Shown: piece by piece, positions 16,650 through 26,437 of the stretch
How the letters are laid out: the number at the start of each line of letters is the position of its first letter
Numbering within the stretch: position 1 is the first letter of the stretch
Assembly (NCBI RefSeq): GCF_029626225.1
Contig: NZ_JARUBP010000001.1
Location: 5,270,001 to 5,334,000, forward strand
Reading direction: 5' to 3'
DNA length: 64,000 bases
DNA from: Asanoa sp. WMMD1127
Lineage (GTDB): Bacteria > Actinomycetota > Actinomycetes > Mycobacteriales > Micromonosporaceae
The notes under the pieces: model-generated
What the model saw: the letters and a program-made list of their open reading frames with translations, nothing else
What the model was told of the DNA's origin: nothing
Databases searched by the model: none
Made by a program: the position numbers and the translations under genes

Positions 16650-19600
16650 TCAACTCAGGGGTTCGACCCAGATGTTGCGGTAGAACAGGTTGGCGCCAGG
16701 GTCGCCGTGGTCCTGGAGCCGGATCCGTCCCGCGGTCGGGCCTTCGGCGGCGCCGTTGCCGGTCGGCCCGTCGATCGCGACGTTGTTGTGCACGGTGACG
16801 CCGTTCCACACCACGGTGACCCGGGCGTTCTCCGTCTTGGCCCCGGAACTGTTGAACCGGGCCGCGCGGAAGGTGACGTCGTAGGTCTGCCACGTCTCCG
16901 GTGCGGTGGCGGCATTGCTGGTCGGCGCGATCTTGTTGTAGATCGAGGCGCACTCGTCGATGCCGATCGAGCTGTCGCCCCACGAGTCCAGGACCTGCAG
17001 CTCGTAGCGGTCCTGGAGATAGATGCCGCTGTTGGCCCGGGCCTGTCCCGTCACGGTGGACGGGAGGTTGGGCAGCCAGAACTCGATGTGCAGCCGGAAG
17101 TCGCCGAAGCTCTCCTTGCTGCGGATGTCGCCACCGAGGACCTCGACGCCGCCGTTGCCCAGCGGCCACGTCACGGCGCCGCCGCCGGTCTGCTCGAAGT
17201 TGTTCATGTTGGCGCCGTTGAACAGCACGACCCGGCCGGGGTTGGCACCCGATTGGGCGTACGCCTCGAGCTCGTAGATCCGTGCCGCCAGGTTGCCGTC
17301 GCTGGCCGGGGTGGTGACGTTGACCCGCACGTAGCGCGCCTGCACGGCGGTGAAGTCGTGCGCGGTCGTGCTGAGGGTGTTCGCGGTGACGGTCGCGACC
17401 GTCGACCAGCTGGTCCCGTTGGTGCTCACCTGGACGGTGAAGTCGCGCGTGTTCCAGGAGCTGCTCTCCCCACCGGAGCCGGCGTGTTTCAACACCACCC
17501 GGCTCAGGCTCTGGCTGGCGCCGAGGTCGACCTGCAGCCACCTGGTGGCGCCCAGCGAGCACCACTTGTCGGCGTTGCCGCCGGACACGCTGCCGTTGAC
17601 GGCCTTCTCCGGACCCTCGGTCGCGCCGCAGGAGCTGTCCGCCGTGGCCGGCCTGCCCAGCGCGAGGTTGCCGGAGGCACTCGGCGTGCCGGCGTAGACC
17701 TCCAGGTCGTAGATCCGGGCTGCGGCGTTGGTGTCGTTGGCCGGGACGGTCACGTTGAGCCTGACGTACCTGGCCTGGGTCGTGGCGAAGGTGTGGTTCG
17801 AGGTGCTCGCGGTGTTGGCGGTCGCCGACGCGACCGTCGTCCACGACGTGCCGTTGGTGCTCACCTGGATGGTGAACGCCTTGGTGTTCCAGGCGGTGTT
17901 CTCGCCGCCGGCGCCCGCGTGCTGCAGCACGACGCGGTTCACGTTCTGGTTGGAGCCGAGGTCGACCTGCAGCCACTTGGTGGCGCCGAGCGAGCACCAC
18001 TTGTCGAGGTTGCCGTTGGTGACGGTGCCGTTGACCGCGCGGGCCGGGTTCTCGTTGACGGAGCAGGAGCTGTCCGCCGTCGCCGGCTTGCCCAGCGCGA
18101 GGTTCACCGGCGGGACCTGGCCCGGGATGTTGTTGAGCGTGTACCAGACCTCGGTGCTCCACAGCGACTGGCCGTTGCTGGCGGCGAACGGCCTGGGCGA
18201 GCGGATGTGCACCACCCGGCCGGCCTTGAGGCCGTTGACGACCAGGGTGACCTTCTTGCCGTCGGCCGAGAGCGTCGCGGCGGACACGCTCAGCGTCTCC
18301 TCGTCGATCTTCGGGCCGCCGTAGGCGGCGGTCGGCACGTAACGCCACTGCTTCACCCGGTACTTCGACGCCAGGGCGCTGGCGGTGGCGGCCGACAGCG
18401 GCTGCGTGTACTCGATCTCGAAACCGTTGGACGTGGCCCGGGTGGCCAGCATGTCGAAGTGGTTCGCGCCGTTCGGGGTGAGCTTCTGCAGGCCGTGGTC
18501 GAGCTTGCCGGCCTGGCCCCAGTTGCCGCCCGCACCCAGGCCGCCGACATAGATCGCGCCGTCCGGGCCGACGTTGACCTCGGAGACACCGGCCTCGAGG
18601 CCCTGGGTCATGCGGTAGAGCGCGCCCTGGTACTCGCCGTTGACCTTCTCGACGAACGCCCGCTGCAGACCGCCGTAGGTGACGTCGCCGATGAGGAACT
18701 GGCCATTGTAGAGACCGCTGGTCAGGTACATCGGGGTGCTCGGCGAGTTGCCGATCTCGTTCTGTGGCAGCCACAGCACCGGCTGGCTGACCGGGGCGTT
18801 GTCGTACGGGCCCTGCGGGTTGAGGTAATGGTTGAAGAAGCGGCCCTGCTTGATGTGCAGCAGCTTGGAGGCCGGCTGGTAGCCGCCCTGGTTGTCGGTG
18901 ACGAAGATGCCGTTCTCCGGGCCCCAGCCGATGCCGTGCGGCGTACGCAGGCCGCCGGCGACGTACTGGACCGCGCCGTTGCTCGCGTTGATCTTGATCG
19001 TGGTTCCTCGGCTCGCCGCGGGCTGTGGGTCCGTCGTGTTGCCGCCATAGTTGATCGACACCGACAGGTTCACGTAGAAGAACCCGTCCTGGTAGAGCAG
19101 GCCGAACGCGAACTCATGGAAGTTGCCGCCGTAGGGCCAGGTGGCGACCGTCTGGTACTGGTCGGCGACCTCGTCGCCGGTGGTGTCGACGAGCCGGGTC
19201 AGCCGCTGCTTCTCCGAGACGTAGACGACCCCGTTGACCACCTTCAACCCCATCGGCTCCTTGAGCGCGCTGGCGATCCGCTTGGTGCTCACGTTGCCGG
19301 GCGAGGTCGCCCCGCCGGTGTTGGCCAGGATGTGGACCTCGCCGTCCTGCGAGGTGCCGGACTGGTCGCTGCCGCCCCAGGTCGAGATGACCAACCGGCC
19401 GTCGGGCAGCCAGTCCATGCCGGTCACCTTCGGCTGGAAGCCGTTGGGCCGCAGGTTGGTCAGGGTGAAGTTGGGGTGCACCGAGGTCAGCGGGAGGCCG
19501 TCGCCGGGCGAGTCGCCCGCGGTCTCGCACTCCTTGCGCCCGGGGGCGGTGACGCGCACGACGCCCGCGTCGGTGCTGAGCACCGAGTTCGGCACCGTCA

Positions 19601-20126
19601 CGAACGACGTCGAACCCGGCGGCTGCCACTGCAGGGTGAGCTGCTGCCCGCCGCCGGCCTCGAAGAAGTCGATGTGCAGCGAGTGGTAGCCGGTGCTCAG
19701 CGCGACCGAGCCGTCCTTGGGGGTCGCGCCGTGCAGGCCGTCATGGTTGACGATGAGGTTGTTGTCGACGATCAGGCGCGAACCGTCGTCGCTGATCAGC
19801 CGGAACGCGTAGGTGCCGGCCGTGGCGATGTTGATGTTGCCGATCGCCTGCGTGTAGAAGTTGTCCTCGAATCCGAAGTCGGCGGCGGTCGTCCAGTTGA
19901 TTGTCGGCATGAGCTTGTCGACGTTGGGCGTCTGCGCCGGCTTCAGGGTGCAGAGGCTGCTCAGCGCCGTCTGCAGGTCGAACGTGCGCAGCGTGATGCC
20001 GGGTGTCTGCGGGGGCGGCGCGGCTGACGCGCCGGCGGCCGGCAGCAGCACGCCGGTGACGGCGAGGACGGCGGCGGCGAACGCACCCAGGATCGGGATG
20101 CGCCTGCGCCGAGGCGGGACGGACAC
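16650..20126 (-). CDS. Secreted PA14 / sugar-dehydrogenase-like propeller / two F5-8C / DUF1080 protein
   Basis: 1158 aa, exported (signal residues 1-36). Domains in order: PA14 (about 45-175; [18 protein letters not shown]), a propeller resembling soluble glucose/sorbosone dehydrogenases (about 205-570; [26 protein letters not shown]), a linker strand domain, two tandem discoidin/F5-8 type C domains (about 695-830, 835-970; [12 protein letters not shown] and [12 protein letters not shown]), and a C-terminal DUF1080 (about 980-1157; [29 protein letters not shown]). DUF1080 proteins include 3-keto-disaccharide hydrolases. GTG start at 20126 with GGAGGAACC. Probably binds and processes an oxidised glycan outside the cell; activity untested. 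Confidence 0.85.
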   Translation of the reverse strand: MSVPPRRRRIPILGAFAAAVLAVTGVLLPAAGASAAPPPQTPGITLRTFDLQTALSSLCTLKPAQTPNVDKLMPTINWTTAADFGFEDNFYTQAIGNINIATAGTYAFRLISDDGSRLIVDNNLIVNHDGLHGATPKDGSVALSTGYHSLHIDFFEAGGGQQLTLQWQPPGSTSFVTVPNSVLSTDAGVVRVTAPGRKECETAGDSPGDGLPLTSVHPNFTLTNLRPNGFQPKVTGMDWLPDGRLVISTWGGSDQSGTSQDGEVHILANTGGATSPGNVSTKRIASALKEPMGLKVVNGVVYVSEKQRLTRLVDTTGDEVADQYQTVATWPYGGNFHEFAFGLLYQDGFFYVNLSVSINYGGNTTDPQPAASRGTTIKINASNGAVQYVAGGLRTPHGIGWGPENGIFVTDNQGGYQPASKLLHIKQGRFFNHYLNPQGPYDNAPVSQPVLWLPQNEIGNSPSTPMYLTSGLYNGQFLIGDVTYGGLQRAFVEKVNGEYQGALYRMTQGLEAGVSEVNVGPDGAIYVGGLGAGGNWGQAGKLDHGLQKLTPNGANHFDMLATRATSNGFEIEYTQPLSAATASALASKYRVKQWRYVPTAAYGGPKIDEETLSVSAATLSADGKKVTLVVNGLKAGRVVHIRSPRPFAASNGQSLWSTEVWYTLNNIPGQVPPVNLALGKPATADSSCSVNENPARAVNGTVTNGNLDKWCSLGATKWLQVDLGSNQNVNRVVLQHAGAGGENTAWNTKAFTIQVSTNGTSWTTVASATANTASTSNHTFATTQARYVRLNVTVPANDTNAAARIYDLEVYAGTPSASGNLALGRPATADSSCGATEGPEKAVNGSVSGGNADKWCSLGATRWLQVDLGASQSLSRVVLKHAGSGGESSSWNTRDFTVQVSTNGTSWSTVATVTANTLSTTAHDFTAVQARYVRVNVTTPASDGNLAARIYELEAYAQSGANPGRVVLFNGANMNNFEQTGGGAVTWPLGNGGVEVLGGDIRSKESFGDFRLHIEFWLPNLPSTVTGQARANSGIYLQDRYELQVLDSWGDSSIGIDECASIYNKIAPTSNAATAPETWQTYDVTFRAARFNSSGAKTENARVTVVWNGVTVHNNVAIDGPTGNGAAEGPTAGRIRLQDHGDPGANLFYRNIWVEPLS

Positions 20127-20315
20127 GGTTCCTCCAGGGCGAGCGGACGGACGACGCGCCGCCCGCGGCGCGGCAGCCGCTCACACGGCGTGCTCGGGCG
20201 ACGGGCGGGGCATCGCTGTGGATGTCCTGCGGGTCACCTGGCACGCCGCTGCCTGGTGGTGTGACGATACGATTCGCGAGCATCAATGTCTAGAGGCGGA
20301 AAACCCCGCGCCGGC

Positions 20316-21243
20316 CTAGGGCGCGTCTCTCGGATCACTGACTCGTTGGTCCAGGGTGCCGGTTCGTCGATGGATCACTGATGACATGTGGGCGCGGTTG
20401 GAGCCGTATCTGCCGGACCGGTCGCCGCAGCGCGGTGGCCGGTGGGCGGATCACCGTGAGGTGATCGAGGCGATCGCGTGGAAATACCGCACCGGGTCAC
20501 CGTGGCGGGACCTGCCGACCGAGTTCGGGTCGTGGAAAGGCGCGTACTCGCGGTTTCGCCGCTGGACTCTCGACGGCACGTGGCAACGGTTGCTGACGGC
20601 GGTGCAGGCCGACGCGGACGCCGCCGGGGAGATGGACTGGCTCGTCGCCGCGGTGGACTCGACCGTCGTGCGTGCGCACCAGCACGCGGCCGGGCTACGG
20701 CCGGGAAAAGACACCCACGCGTCGGTGAGCCCGACGACCACGGCCTCGGCCGCTCGCGTGGCGGTCTGAGCACGAAGGTCCACCTCGCCGCCGATTCCGG
20801 GTGCCGGCCGATGAGCCTGCTCGTCACCGCGGGGCAGGCCGGTGACGCACCACAGTTCACCGCCGTCATGGACGCCATCGCGGTGCCCCGCCGGGGCCCT
20901 GGACGACCCCGCCAACGCCCGATGCGGGTGCTGGCCGACAAGGCGTACTCGTCACGGGCCATCCGCGGCTGGCTGCGCCAGCGCGGCATCGCCGCGACGA
21001 TCCCGCAACCGGACGATCAAAAATCGCACCGCCGGCGGCGGGGCAGCCGAGGCGGCCGCCCACCGGCCTTCGACCCGCAGGCGTACCGGCAACGCAACGT
21101 GGCCGAGCGATGTATCAACCGGCTTAAACAATGGTGCGGCCTGGCCATGCGCACCGACAAACTCGCCGTGCACTACCAGGCCGCGCTTACCTTGGCCGGA
21201 ATCCTGCTCTGGACCCGGCCATGATCCGAGAGACGCGACCTAG
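20316..21243 (+). mobile_element. IS5-family (IS427-like) insertion sequence B
   Basis: Ends 20316-20337 and 21222-21243 form a 22-bp inverted repeat with one mismatch, each bounded by CTAG. Its terminal sequence differs from element A, so it is a different IS of the same family. Transposase is on the plus strand, split over two frames. The right CTAG supplies the TAG stop of the phosphatase gene on the minus strand, exactly as element A does for its neighbour. Confidence 0.92.
20356..21224 (+). CDS. IS5-family DDE transposase, orfA/orfB with -1 frameshift
   Basis: orfA: GTG 20356 to 20769 (137 aa), with first Asp in AAVDSTVVRAHQHAAG. orfB is open 20478-21224 with second Asp (VLADKAYSS) and Glu (QRNVAERCINRLKQW). 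The join is a -1 shift at GGGAAAA (20703-20709), read G GGA AAA in orfA, a textbook X XXY YYZ slippery heptamer. The stop TGA of orfB lies within the right inverted repeat. All catalytic parts are present, so the element may be active. Confidence 0.9.
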
Positions 21244-22406
21244 CCCGCGGTCACGTCGGTGGGGCGCCATTCGAGGAGCACGGCGGTCGCGTCGTCCTGG
21301 AGGCCCTGGCCGTGGTGGGTGAGCACCGCCTGCACCAGTCGCCGCATGGTTTCCGGGGTGGGTAGCTCGTCGTTCAGGGCCCGCTGGACCAGATCGAGCA
21401 GGCGCTCCAGCCCGAACCGCTCGCCGGTCCGGTTGACGGCGTCGGTGACTCCGTCGGTGTAGAGCAGGACGCGGTCGCCCGGGTGCAACAGCTCTTCGTG
21501 CACCCCTGGCGGTTCGTCGGAGAAGTAGCCGAGGCCCAGCGGCAGCGCGGTCGGGCCGGGCAGCTCTCTGATCGCCTTCCCGTCGCGGACGAGCTGCGCG
21601 CCGGGATGTCCGGCGTTGATCGTACGCAGCGTGCCGTCGCGCCGGTCGAGCTCGATCAGCACGGCGGTGGCGAACAGCCCTCGGTGTTCGGAGCTGAACC
21701 ACCGGTCGAGGCTGGTGGCCGTGGCGGCCAGGTCGAGGCCCGTGCGGCGGGCGTTGCGGTAGGCGCCGACCGCGAGCGAGGCGAGTGCGCTGGCTTTGAT
21801 CCCGTGGCCGCAGGTGTCGAAGAGCCCCACGCTGAGCAGGTCACCGTTGAGCGCGTAGTCGAAGACGTCGCCGCCGACGTCGTAGCAGGGCTCGAGCACG
21901 GCGGTGACCGCCACGTCGCTCGCGGCGAAGGTCAGCGGCGGCAGGAGACCCCAGACGATCTCGGCGGCCACCTGCATCGGTTGTCTGCGACGCAGCCGTT
22001 CGACGATGTCACCGTACGCCCGCCGGCTCTTCAGGAGCTGGGCCACGCACGCGGTCACGTGGTGGGCCGTGGTCTCGTCCAGGTCGCCGTCGCCGGCGAA
22101 CTGGACCACGCCGAGCCGTTCACAGCCGTCGACCAGCGGCATCCAGCACCGCCCCGGGCCGCGTTGGGCTTCGAGCGTCGTGAACGCGCGGCCGGCCAGG
22201 GTGGAGTCGATCGCCGCCGGCTCGACGGACCGGCCGGGCGGAGCCAGCGGCACCAGGCTCAGCTGCGCGTAGTCGGCCAGGAAGATGGTGATGTCGTCGG
22301 CGCCGACCAGCGGCGCGACCCCGGCGACCAGGGCCGGCAGCTCGTCGGGCCCCGCCAGTGGGGCCTGCGTCAGCAGCCGGCCCACCGCTTCGTCGACCCG
22401 CGCCAC
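21240..22406 (-). CDS. GAF-SpoIIE (PP2C-type) serine phosphatase
   Basis: 388 aa: a GAF-like sensor (about 20-140) and a SpoIIE/PP2C phosphatase (about 170-385) with the metal-binding motifs DVGGDVFDY, FDTCGHG, YTDGVTDA and QDDATAVLLEW. Such RsbU-like enzymes dephosphorylate anti-sigma antagonists in general stress signalling; no kinase or STAS partner is adjacent. GTG start at 22406. The C-terminal stop TAG is shared with the CTAG target of insertion element B, leaving the protein intact. Upstream 22407-22676 shows no gene I can support. Confidence 0.9.
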   Translation of the reverse strand: MARVDEAVGRLLTQAPLAGPDELPALVAGVAPLVGADDITIFLADYAQLSLVPLAPPGRSVEPAAIDSTLAGRAFTTLEAQRGPGRCWMPLVDGCERLGVVQFAGDGDLDETTAHHVTACVAQLLKSRRAYGDIVERLRRRQPMQVAAEIVWGLLPPLTFAASDVAVTAVLEPCYDVGGDVFDYALNGDLLSVGLFDTCGHGIKASALASLAVGAYRNARRTGLDLAATATSLDRWFSSEHRGLFATAVLIELDRRDGTLRTINAGHPGAQLVRDGKAIRELPGPTALPLGLGYFSDEPPGVHEELLHPGDRVLLYTDGVTDAVNRTGERFGLERLLDLVQRALNDELPTPETMRRLVQAVLTHHGQGLQDDATAVLLEWRPTDVTAG

Positions 22407-22676
22407 GCCATCACCCTAGCCCCGCGTCCGGAGCCCGTCCCGGCGTCACCCCCGCCGGCGGTCCGGTGCCTGTGCGAAGACGCCCTCGGCCACCAGACCG
22501 AGCGCCGCGACGATGCGGCTGCGGCTGATGCCGAGCACCCGTCGTTGGTGCTGGAACACCTCTAGTACGGCCTGCTCCGCCTGCCGAGTCGCCGCCTGAC
22601 CCCGACCCGCCTCGGCGGGCTGGTCGTCCTCCTCGGCGGCTCGGTGCTGGTGCAGCTGCGCTGACCAAATCCGTGG

Positions 22677-23039
22677 TCAGTGCCTGTCGGCGTCGATGTC
22701 TCGCTTGTGGTTACGAACAAGTGTCTCGATCAGCTTGTCGGAGAGCGGGTTGTCCAACGTGAATTTGATCGAGTGCTCGGTGGTCTCATAGTCCTCGAGC
22801 TTGTCCGTGTGTTCTTCGATTGCCCACGAAGACGGCATGAAGCTCATGTGCTTCTTGGAAGCGGGGAAATAGACCAGCGCCCGCTTCTTGTATTTCAGGG
22901 CCGGCATGCCGTAGTAAATAGCTTCTTCGGCTTCGGGCACGAGTTTCTTGACCAGTGCGCGAATTCGTTCGAGTTCCGCACGCTGTGGTGGATCGACATT
23001 ACCGAGATACTCGTCGATGGTTTTTGGCTTGGCGCCCAT
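22677..23039 (-). CDS. DUF1801 (YdhG/CyaY-like) protein
   Basis: 120 aa, alpha/beta fold of the DUF1801 family: IDEYLGNVDPPQRAELERIR, EAIYYGMPALKYKKRALVYF, and a C-terminal helix region. Function of the family is poorly known (iron-chaperone-like fold proposed). Its codon use is visibly more AT-rich and Lys/Glu-rich than its neighbours (AAG, GAA, TAT), hinting at recent transfer. It is isolated, divergent from the gene at 23234. Confidence 0.8.
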   Translation of the reverse strand: MGAKPKTIDEYLGNVDPPQRAELERIRALVKKLVPEAEEAIYYGMPALKYKKRALVYFPASKKHMSFMPSSWAIEEHTDKLEDYETTEHSIKFTLDNPLSDKLIETLVRNHKRDIDADRH

Positions 23040-23233
23040 GGCTCGCAGGCTACAGGATTCATCCGCGGCCGCGCCGTGTCCGCAATCCGGGCCCTCGGTC
23101 GCGTGCGGGTCGATGGCCGCGGAACGCGGCCGAGCGGTCTTCGATCAGCCGCAGCGCGACGGTCGTCGCGTTGTTCTCCACCCGCGAGGCCTCGCCGGCG
23201 GCGGAGCCAGCCGATGCCACCTTGCCGGCCGCG

Positions 23234-24706
23234 ATGCCGACCCCGACCCCGTCAACCGCCGCCGCGCCACCGGAGATCGTCGCCGTGCCGTCGCCGACGC
23301 CCGCGCCGGTCCCGCACGAGACCGGCGCACAGGTGGTCATCCCCGCGGAAGCCTGGACACACCATCTCGAGCGACACGGCGTCTCCGAGGGTCTGCTCCG
23401 CGGCGTGGCCGCAGGCGTTCTCTCGTCCGCGCTTGCCCCGCTCGACGACTTCCTGGGCCGCTCGCTGCCGCTCGTCCGCGTCGACATCCGCACCGCCTAC
23501 CGACCGCGTACCGTCCATGCCGGATCGGTGGACCAGTTCTGGACCGTCCTGCTCGTCGACTCGATCCTCAACGATGGCGGCATCGGCCTCAAGCGTTGGC
23601 TGTTGCGCGAGACAGACCTGATCCTGCGTGTGGAGCGCGAGCACGTTCCGCGGCTCACCGAGGTATGGGAGTGGCTCTTCACGCACCACCTCGCCGCGAC
23701 CGCCGACGCACCCGCCGACCGGCTTATGGCGACGCTCGTGACGGAGGCCATCCAGCAATCCGGCGACGACCACAAACGGCTTTATCCCATCATCGACTTT
23801 CTCATCGGGATCGCCCGCGACGACCCGGCCGCGCTGCGGATCATCCGCGACGCGCTGACGCGGCACGACGACGTTCTTCGCGAACGTGGCAGCAGCCCCG
23901 CCATGTTGAAGCGCGTCCAGGTCCTGCTCGGACGGCTCGGTGCGGCGGTCGGCCCGGCGCCGTTCAAGCCCGCCCTCGTTGCGTTCGCACCCGACGCGAC
24001 CTGTCCCTACCCGTTCCAGGCGATGCAGGTGCCGCTCACGGTCGGTGACGTCGACGCCATCCTCCGCCGCCCCGGCGGTGTCGACGCCGCCATGCCCCAC
24101 GTGCTCACCCAGGACCACACCGACGGCACCGCGTTCGGAGGGCTCTGGCGGGAGCTGACCGACATTCTCGGCTCGTTGCCGCGCGCCGACTCCGGCGATG
24201 AGTGGCGTTGGGACATCCCGACGGTCGTGGAGTGGGTGAAGCTCGCCGGTTGCGTCGACCAGCCCTACCCATGGGGGTACGACCGCCCGACAGCCCTGCA
24301 CGCCAACCTCAAGTTCGACCGGGGCAGCCGGTTGAGCCCGGTCCGCACCTACATCGCGGGACGGTCGCCGGCCGGCATCTACGACTGTTGCGGCGGCGTA
24401 CACGAGATCGTCCGTGAGTTGCCGCACGACAGGTTCGCCACCGACCAGCAGTTCGAGGGGGCTTTCCGCCTCGCGGGCGGCTCGTATCTGAGCCCACCCA
24501 ACGGTGTCACCGGGCAGTGGTTCCGCCACCTGTCGCCCCGGGAGCGCGGAACCCGGCCGAGTTGTGTCGGCCTGCGCCTGATCGCCTACCGCGACGTCGA
24601 CGAGGCGCGACGATGGCAAGCGCTGCGCGCCTACCGGTTGAGCCGCCAAGCACCGCCGTTGCCGCGCACCCCACCCCAGCGCCGCGCGACCCCGGCCAAC
24701 TTTTAG
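23234..24706 (+). CDS. Protein with helical N-terminus and FGE/sulfatase-modifying-factor-like C-terminal domain
   Basis: About 490 aa from ATG 23234; the true start is uncertain because no good ribosome site is seen and the frame is open further upstream. Residues about 30-245 are mostly helical with no family I recognise. Residues about 255-475 resemble the formylglycine-generating-enzyme fold: FQAMQVPLTVGDV, IPTVVEWVKLAG, YPWGYDRPTALHANL, GIYDCCGGVHEIVREL, AGGSYLSPPNG, VGLRLIAYRD. The CxxxxC pair of true FGEs is absent, so enzyme activity is doubtful; binding roles of this fold are known in bacterial conflict and signalling proteins. It lies 46 bp before the WXG/toxin set. Confidence 0.7.
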   Translation: MPTPTPSTAAAPPEIVAVPSPTPAPVPHETGAQVVIPAEAWTHHLERHGVSEGLLRGVAAGVLSSALAPLDDFLGRSLPLVRVDIRTAYRPRTVHAGSVDQFWTVLLVDSILNDGGIGLKRWLLRETDLILRVEREHVPRLTEVWEWLFTHHLAATADAPADRLMATLVTEAIQQSGDDHKRLYPIIDFLIGIARDDPAALRIIRDALTRHDDVLRERGSSPAMLKRVQVLLGRLGAAVGPAPFKPALVAFAPDATCPYPFQAMQVPLTVGDVDAILRRPGGVDAAMPHVLTQDHTDGTAFGGLWRELTDILGSLPRADSGDEWRWDIPTVVEWVKLAGCVDQPYPWGYDRPTALHANLKFDRGSRLSPVRTYIAGRSPAGIYDCCGGVHEIVRELPHDRFATDQQFEGAFRLAGGSYLSPPNGVTGQWFRHLSPRERGTRPSCVGLRLIAYRDVDEARRWQALRAYRLSRQAPPLPRTPPQRRATPANF

Positions 24707-24752
24707 TAGCGTGCCGGGTGATGACTCTCGCTGAGGGTGGTGGGCGCGGCCG

Positions 24753-25040
24753 GTGAGTGGTTTCGAGGTGCAGATCGGTCAGCTGCGGGCCGCGGCCAAG
24801 GCAGCCGGGTCTGCGGCGGACCAGGCGAAGGTCGTGGAGCCGGGGACCGGCCTGGACGCGGTCGCGACGGCGTTGCCGGGCGGTGTCGCGGCAACGACGG
24901 CGCCCACTCTGGCGTCGACGTTCAACGAGCGCGCGACGGGATGGGCGGGCGAGATCGATCGATGGAGCGAATCGGTCACGTCGAACGCTGACGCGTACGC
25001 CGAGAACGAGGATGCGGCGAAGGTGGCTTTCGGGGGATGA
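24753..25040 (+). CDS. WXG100/EspC-like type VII secretion substrate
   Basis: 95 aa, all-helical, with the EspC/DUF2580 pattern (FEVQIGQLRAAAKAAGSAADQAK, later FNERATGWAGEIDRWSESV). WAGEI and the two-helix layout suggest a WXG-like hairpin that partners the next protein. GTG start at 24753. Its stop overlaps the next ATG (ATGA), so the two are translationally coupled. No ESX secretion machinery is in the window; export would use a system elsewhere. Confidence 0.75.
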   Translation: MSGFEVQIGQLRAAAKAAGSAADQAKVVEPGTGLDAVATALPGGVAATTAPTLASTFNERATGWAGEIDRWSESVTSNADAYAENEDAAKVAFGG

Positions 25041-26437
25041 CCGTCAGCTACGACGACGTCCGCAGGTGGGACGCGGCGGCACTCGATGCGTCGGCGACCG
25101 GGCTGCGTGGCCGGCGGGACAAGCTCATCGGACTGCAGGACGAGCTCGACGACGCCAGGAAGCTGCCCGACTGGCGCGGCGTCGCGGCCGACGGGGCGCG
25201 CACGTCGTTGGGGGACACGCGGAACAACGCCGAGCTCCTCGTCGCGGAACTGTCCGCTGTGGAGCAGGCCCTGCGGAACGCGTCGGACGACGTGACCCCG
25301 CTGAAGACCCGGGTCGCCAACAACGACTCTCTCGCGCAGACCTATCAGTTCCGCATCGCCGCTGACGGGGCCATTGTGGACGTCAAGCCACCGGACCCGC
25401 CGCCACGGTCGCGGTTCGAGGCCGAGGAGCGCGCCGAGGCCCAGCGCTACCGGCAGACCATCGCCGAGCAGTTGGCCCAGGAGACGAAAGCGATCCTCGC
25501 CACGGCGAACACGATCGACGCCACGCTGGCCCGGGTGCTGCGGCTCGCCCTGGATCGCCAGGTCAGTGACCACGACGCGACCACCCTGGCGGGCGCCCGT
25601 AAGGGTGGGGAGCTCGACGCCGGAGTGGCCGAGCTGGAGCAGGCGCTGCGCGACGCCGGCCTGCTGACCGGGCCGCCGGCGTCCGGCCGCTACCGGCAGT
25701 GGCTCGAGAACGCCGTGCTCCGGGGCGTGCCGATCGACACGATCAAGAAGATCGCCGCCGATCATCACATCACGCCGGAGGATTTCGCCGTGCTCGACGG
25801 GATGGAGGAGATCCGGGAGGACGAGGACGGCGACGGGATCTTCAAGTCGTACTTCCTGATGCCGACCGACATCAGTGGGGACGACGCGGCCAAGGCGGTG
25901 CGGATGACCTACATCCTGAACGCGGGCACCGACTACGGCGCCGAAGGGGAGACGACCGACTTCACACCGACGCCGTACGGGTCCGAGGAGCTGCGGCGCA
26001 TCACCGACCGGCAGCGGGACAACTCGTGGAGCTACGACGACGACGTGGGGTTCGTGCACGACAACGGTGGGCGCCTCGTGACGACCCCGAACGGCATGAT
26101 GATGGGCCTGGGCGGGAACCTCGTCCAGGACCAGTTCAGCCAGCGCGGCGGCACCACGTGGGGCGACACGTTCATGCTCAACATCGACGACCCGAAGGAC
26201 CCGGCGCAGCAGCTTCGCGAGGTGGCCGCGTCGGGCCACGCGTGGTACGAAGCCGACGACGGCGCCTATCGTGGTGATCTCGACATGGACCGGCTGCTGC
26301 ACCACGAGGAGCGCCACTCCCAGCAGTGGGCGAGCGAGGGCTACACGGGTTTCCTCGCTTCCTACGCGTGGGAGGCGATCACCGGCGGCAACGAGACCGA
26401 GGAGGACGCGGGGCTTTCCGATGGTGGATATCGCTAG
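25037..26437 (+). CDS. Putative type VII secreted effector with HExxH metalloprotease-like C-terminus
   Basis: 466 aa. N-terminal about 110 residues form a WXG-like helical module (YDDVRRWDAAALDASATGLRG, LPDWRGVAADGARTSL), then a coiled linker (residues 125-185) and a C-terminal domain of no family I recognise. Residues 423-427 read HEERH, followed by SQQW, an HExxH zinc site with an HxxxQ-like continuation seen in secreted peptidase toxins. A short lipoprotein gene overlaps its 3' end. Inference: exported toxin or cell-wall/protein-degrading effector; catalytic activity is untested. Confidence 0.65.
   Translation: MTVSYDDVRRWDAAALDASATGLRGRRDKLIGLQDELDDARKLPDWRGVAADGARTSLGDTRNNAELLVAELSAVEQALRNASDDVTPLKTRVANNDSLAQTYQFRIAADGAIVDVKPPDPPPRSRFEAEERAEAQRYRQTIAEQLAQETKAILATANTIDATLARVLRLALDRQVSDHDATTLAGARKGGELDAGVAELEQALRDAGLLTGPPASGRYRQWLENAVLRGVPIDTIKKIAADHHITPEDFAVLDGMEEIREDEDGDGIFKSYFLMPTDISGDDAAKAVRMTYILNAGTDYGAEGETTDFTPTPYGSEELRRITDRQRDNSWSYDDDVGFVHDNGGRLVTTPNGMMMGLGGNLVQDQFSQRGGTTWGDTFMLNIDDPKDPAQQLREVAASGHAWYEADDGAYRGDLDMDRLLHHEERHSQQWASEGYTGFLASYAWEAITGGNETEEDAGLSDGGYR

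Noticed and set aside
15121-18774. Reading GH76 as a 1217-aa protein starting at 18774
   Set aside because: The upstream part is a shadow of the DUF1080 gene; ATG 16575 has a strong ribosome site and a signal peptide directly after it.
22411-22676. Possible coding remnant (short hydrophobic ending before 22676)
   Set aside because: The piece is too short, with no consistent frame or start; not distinguishable from chance.
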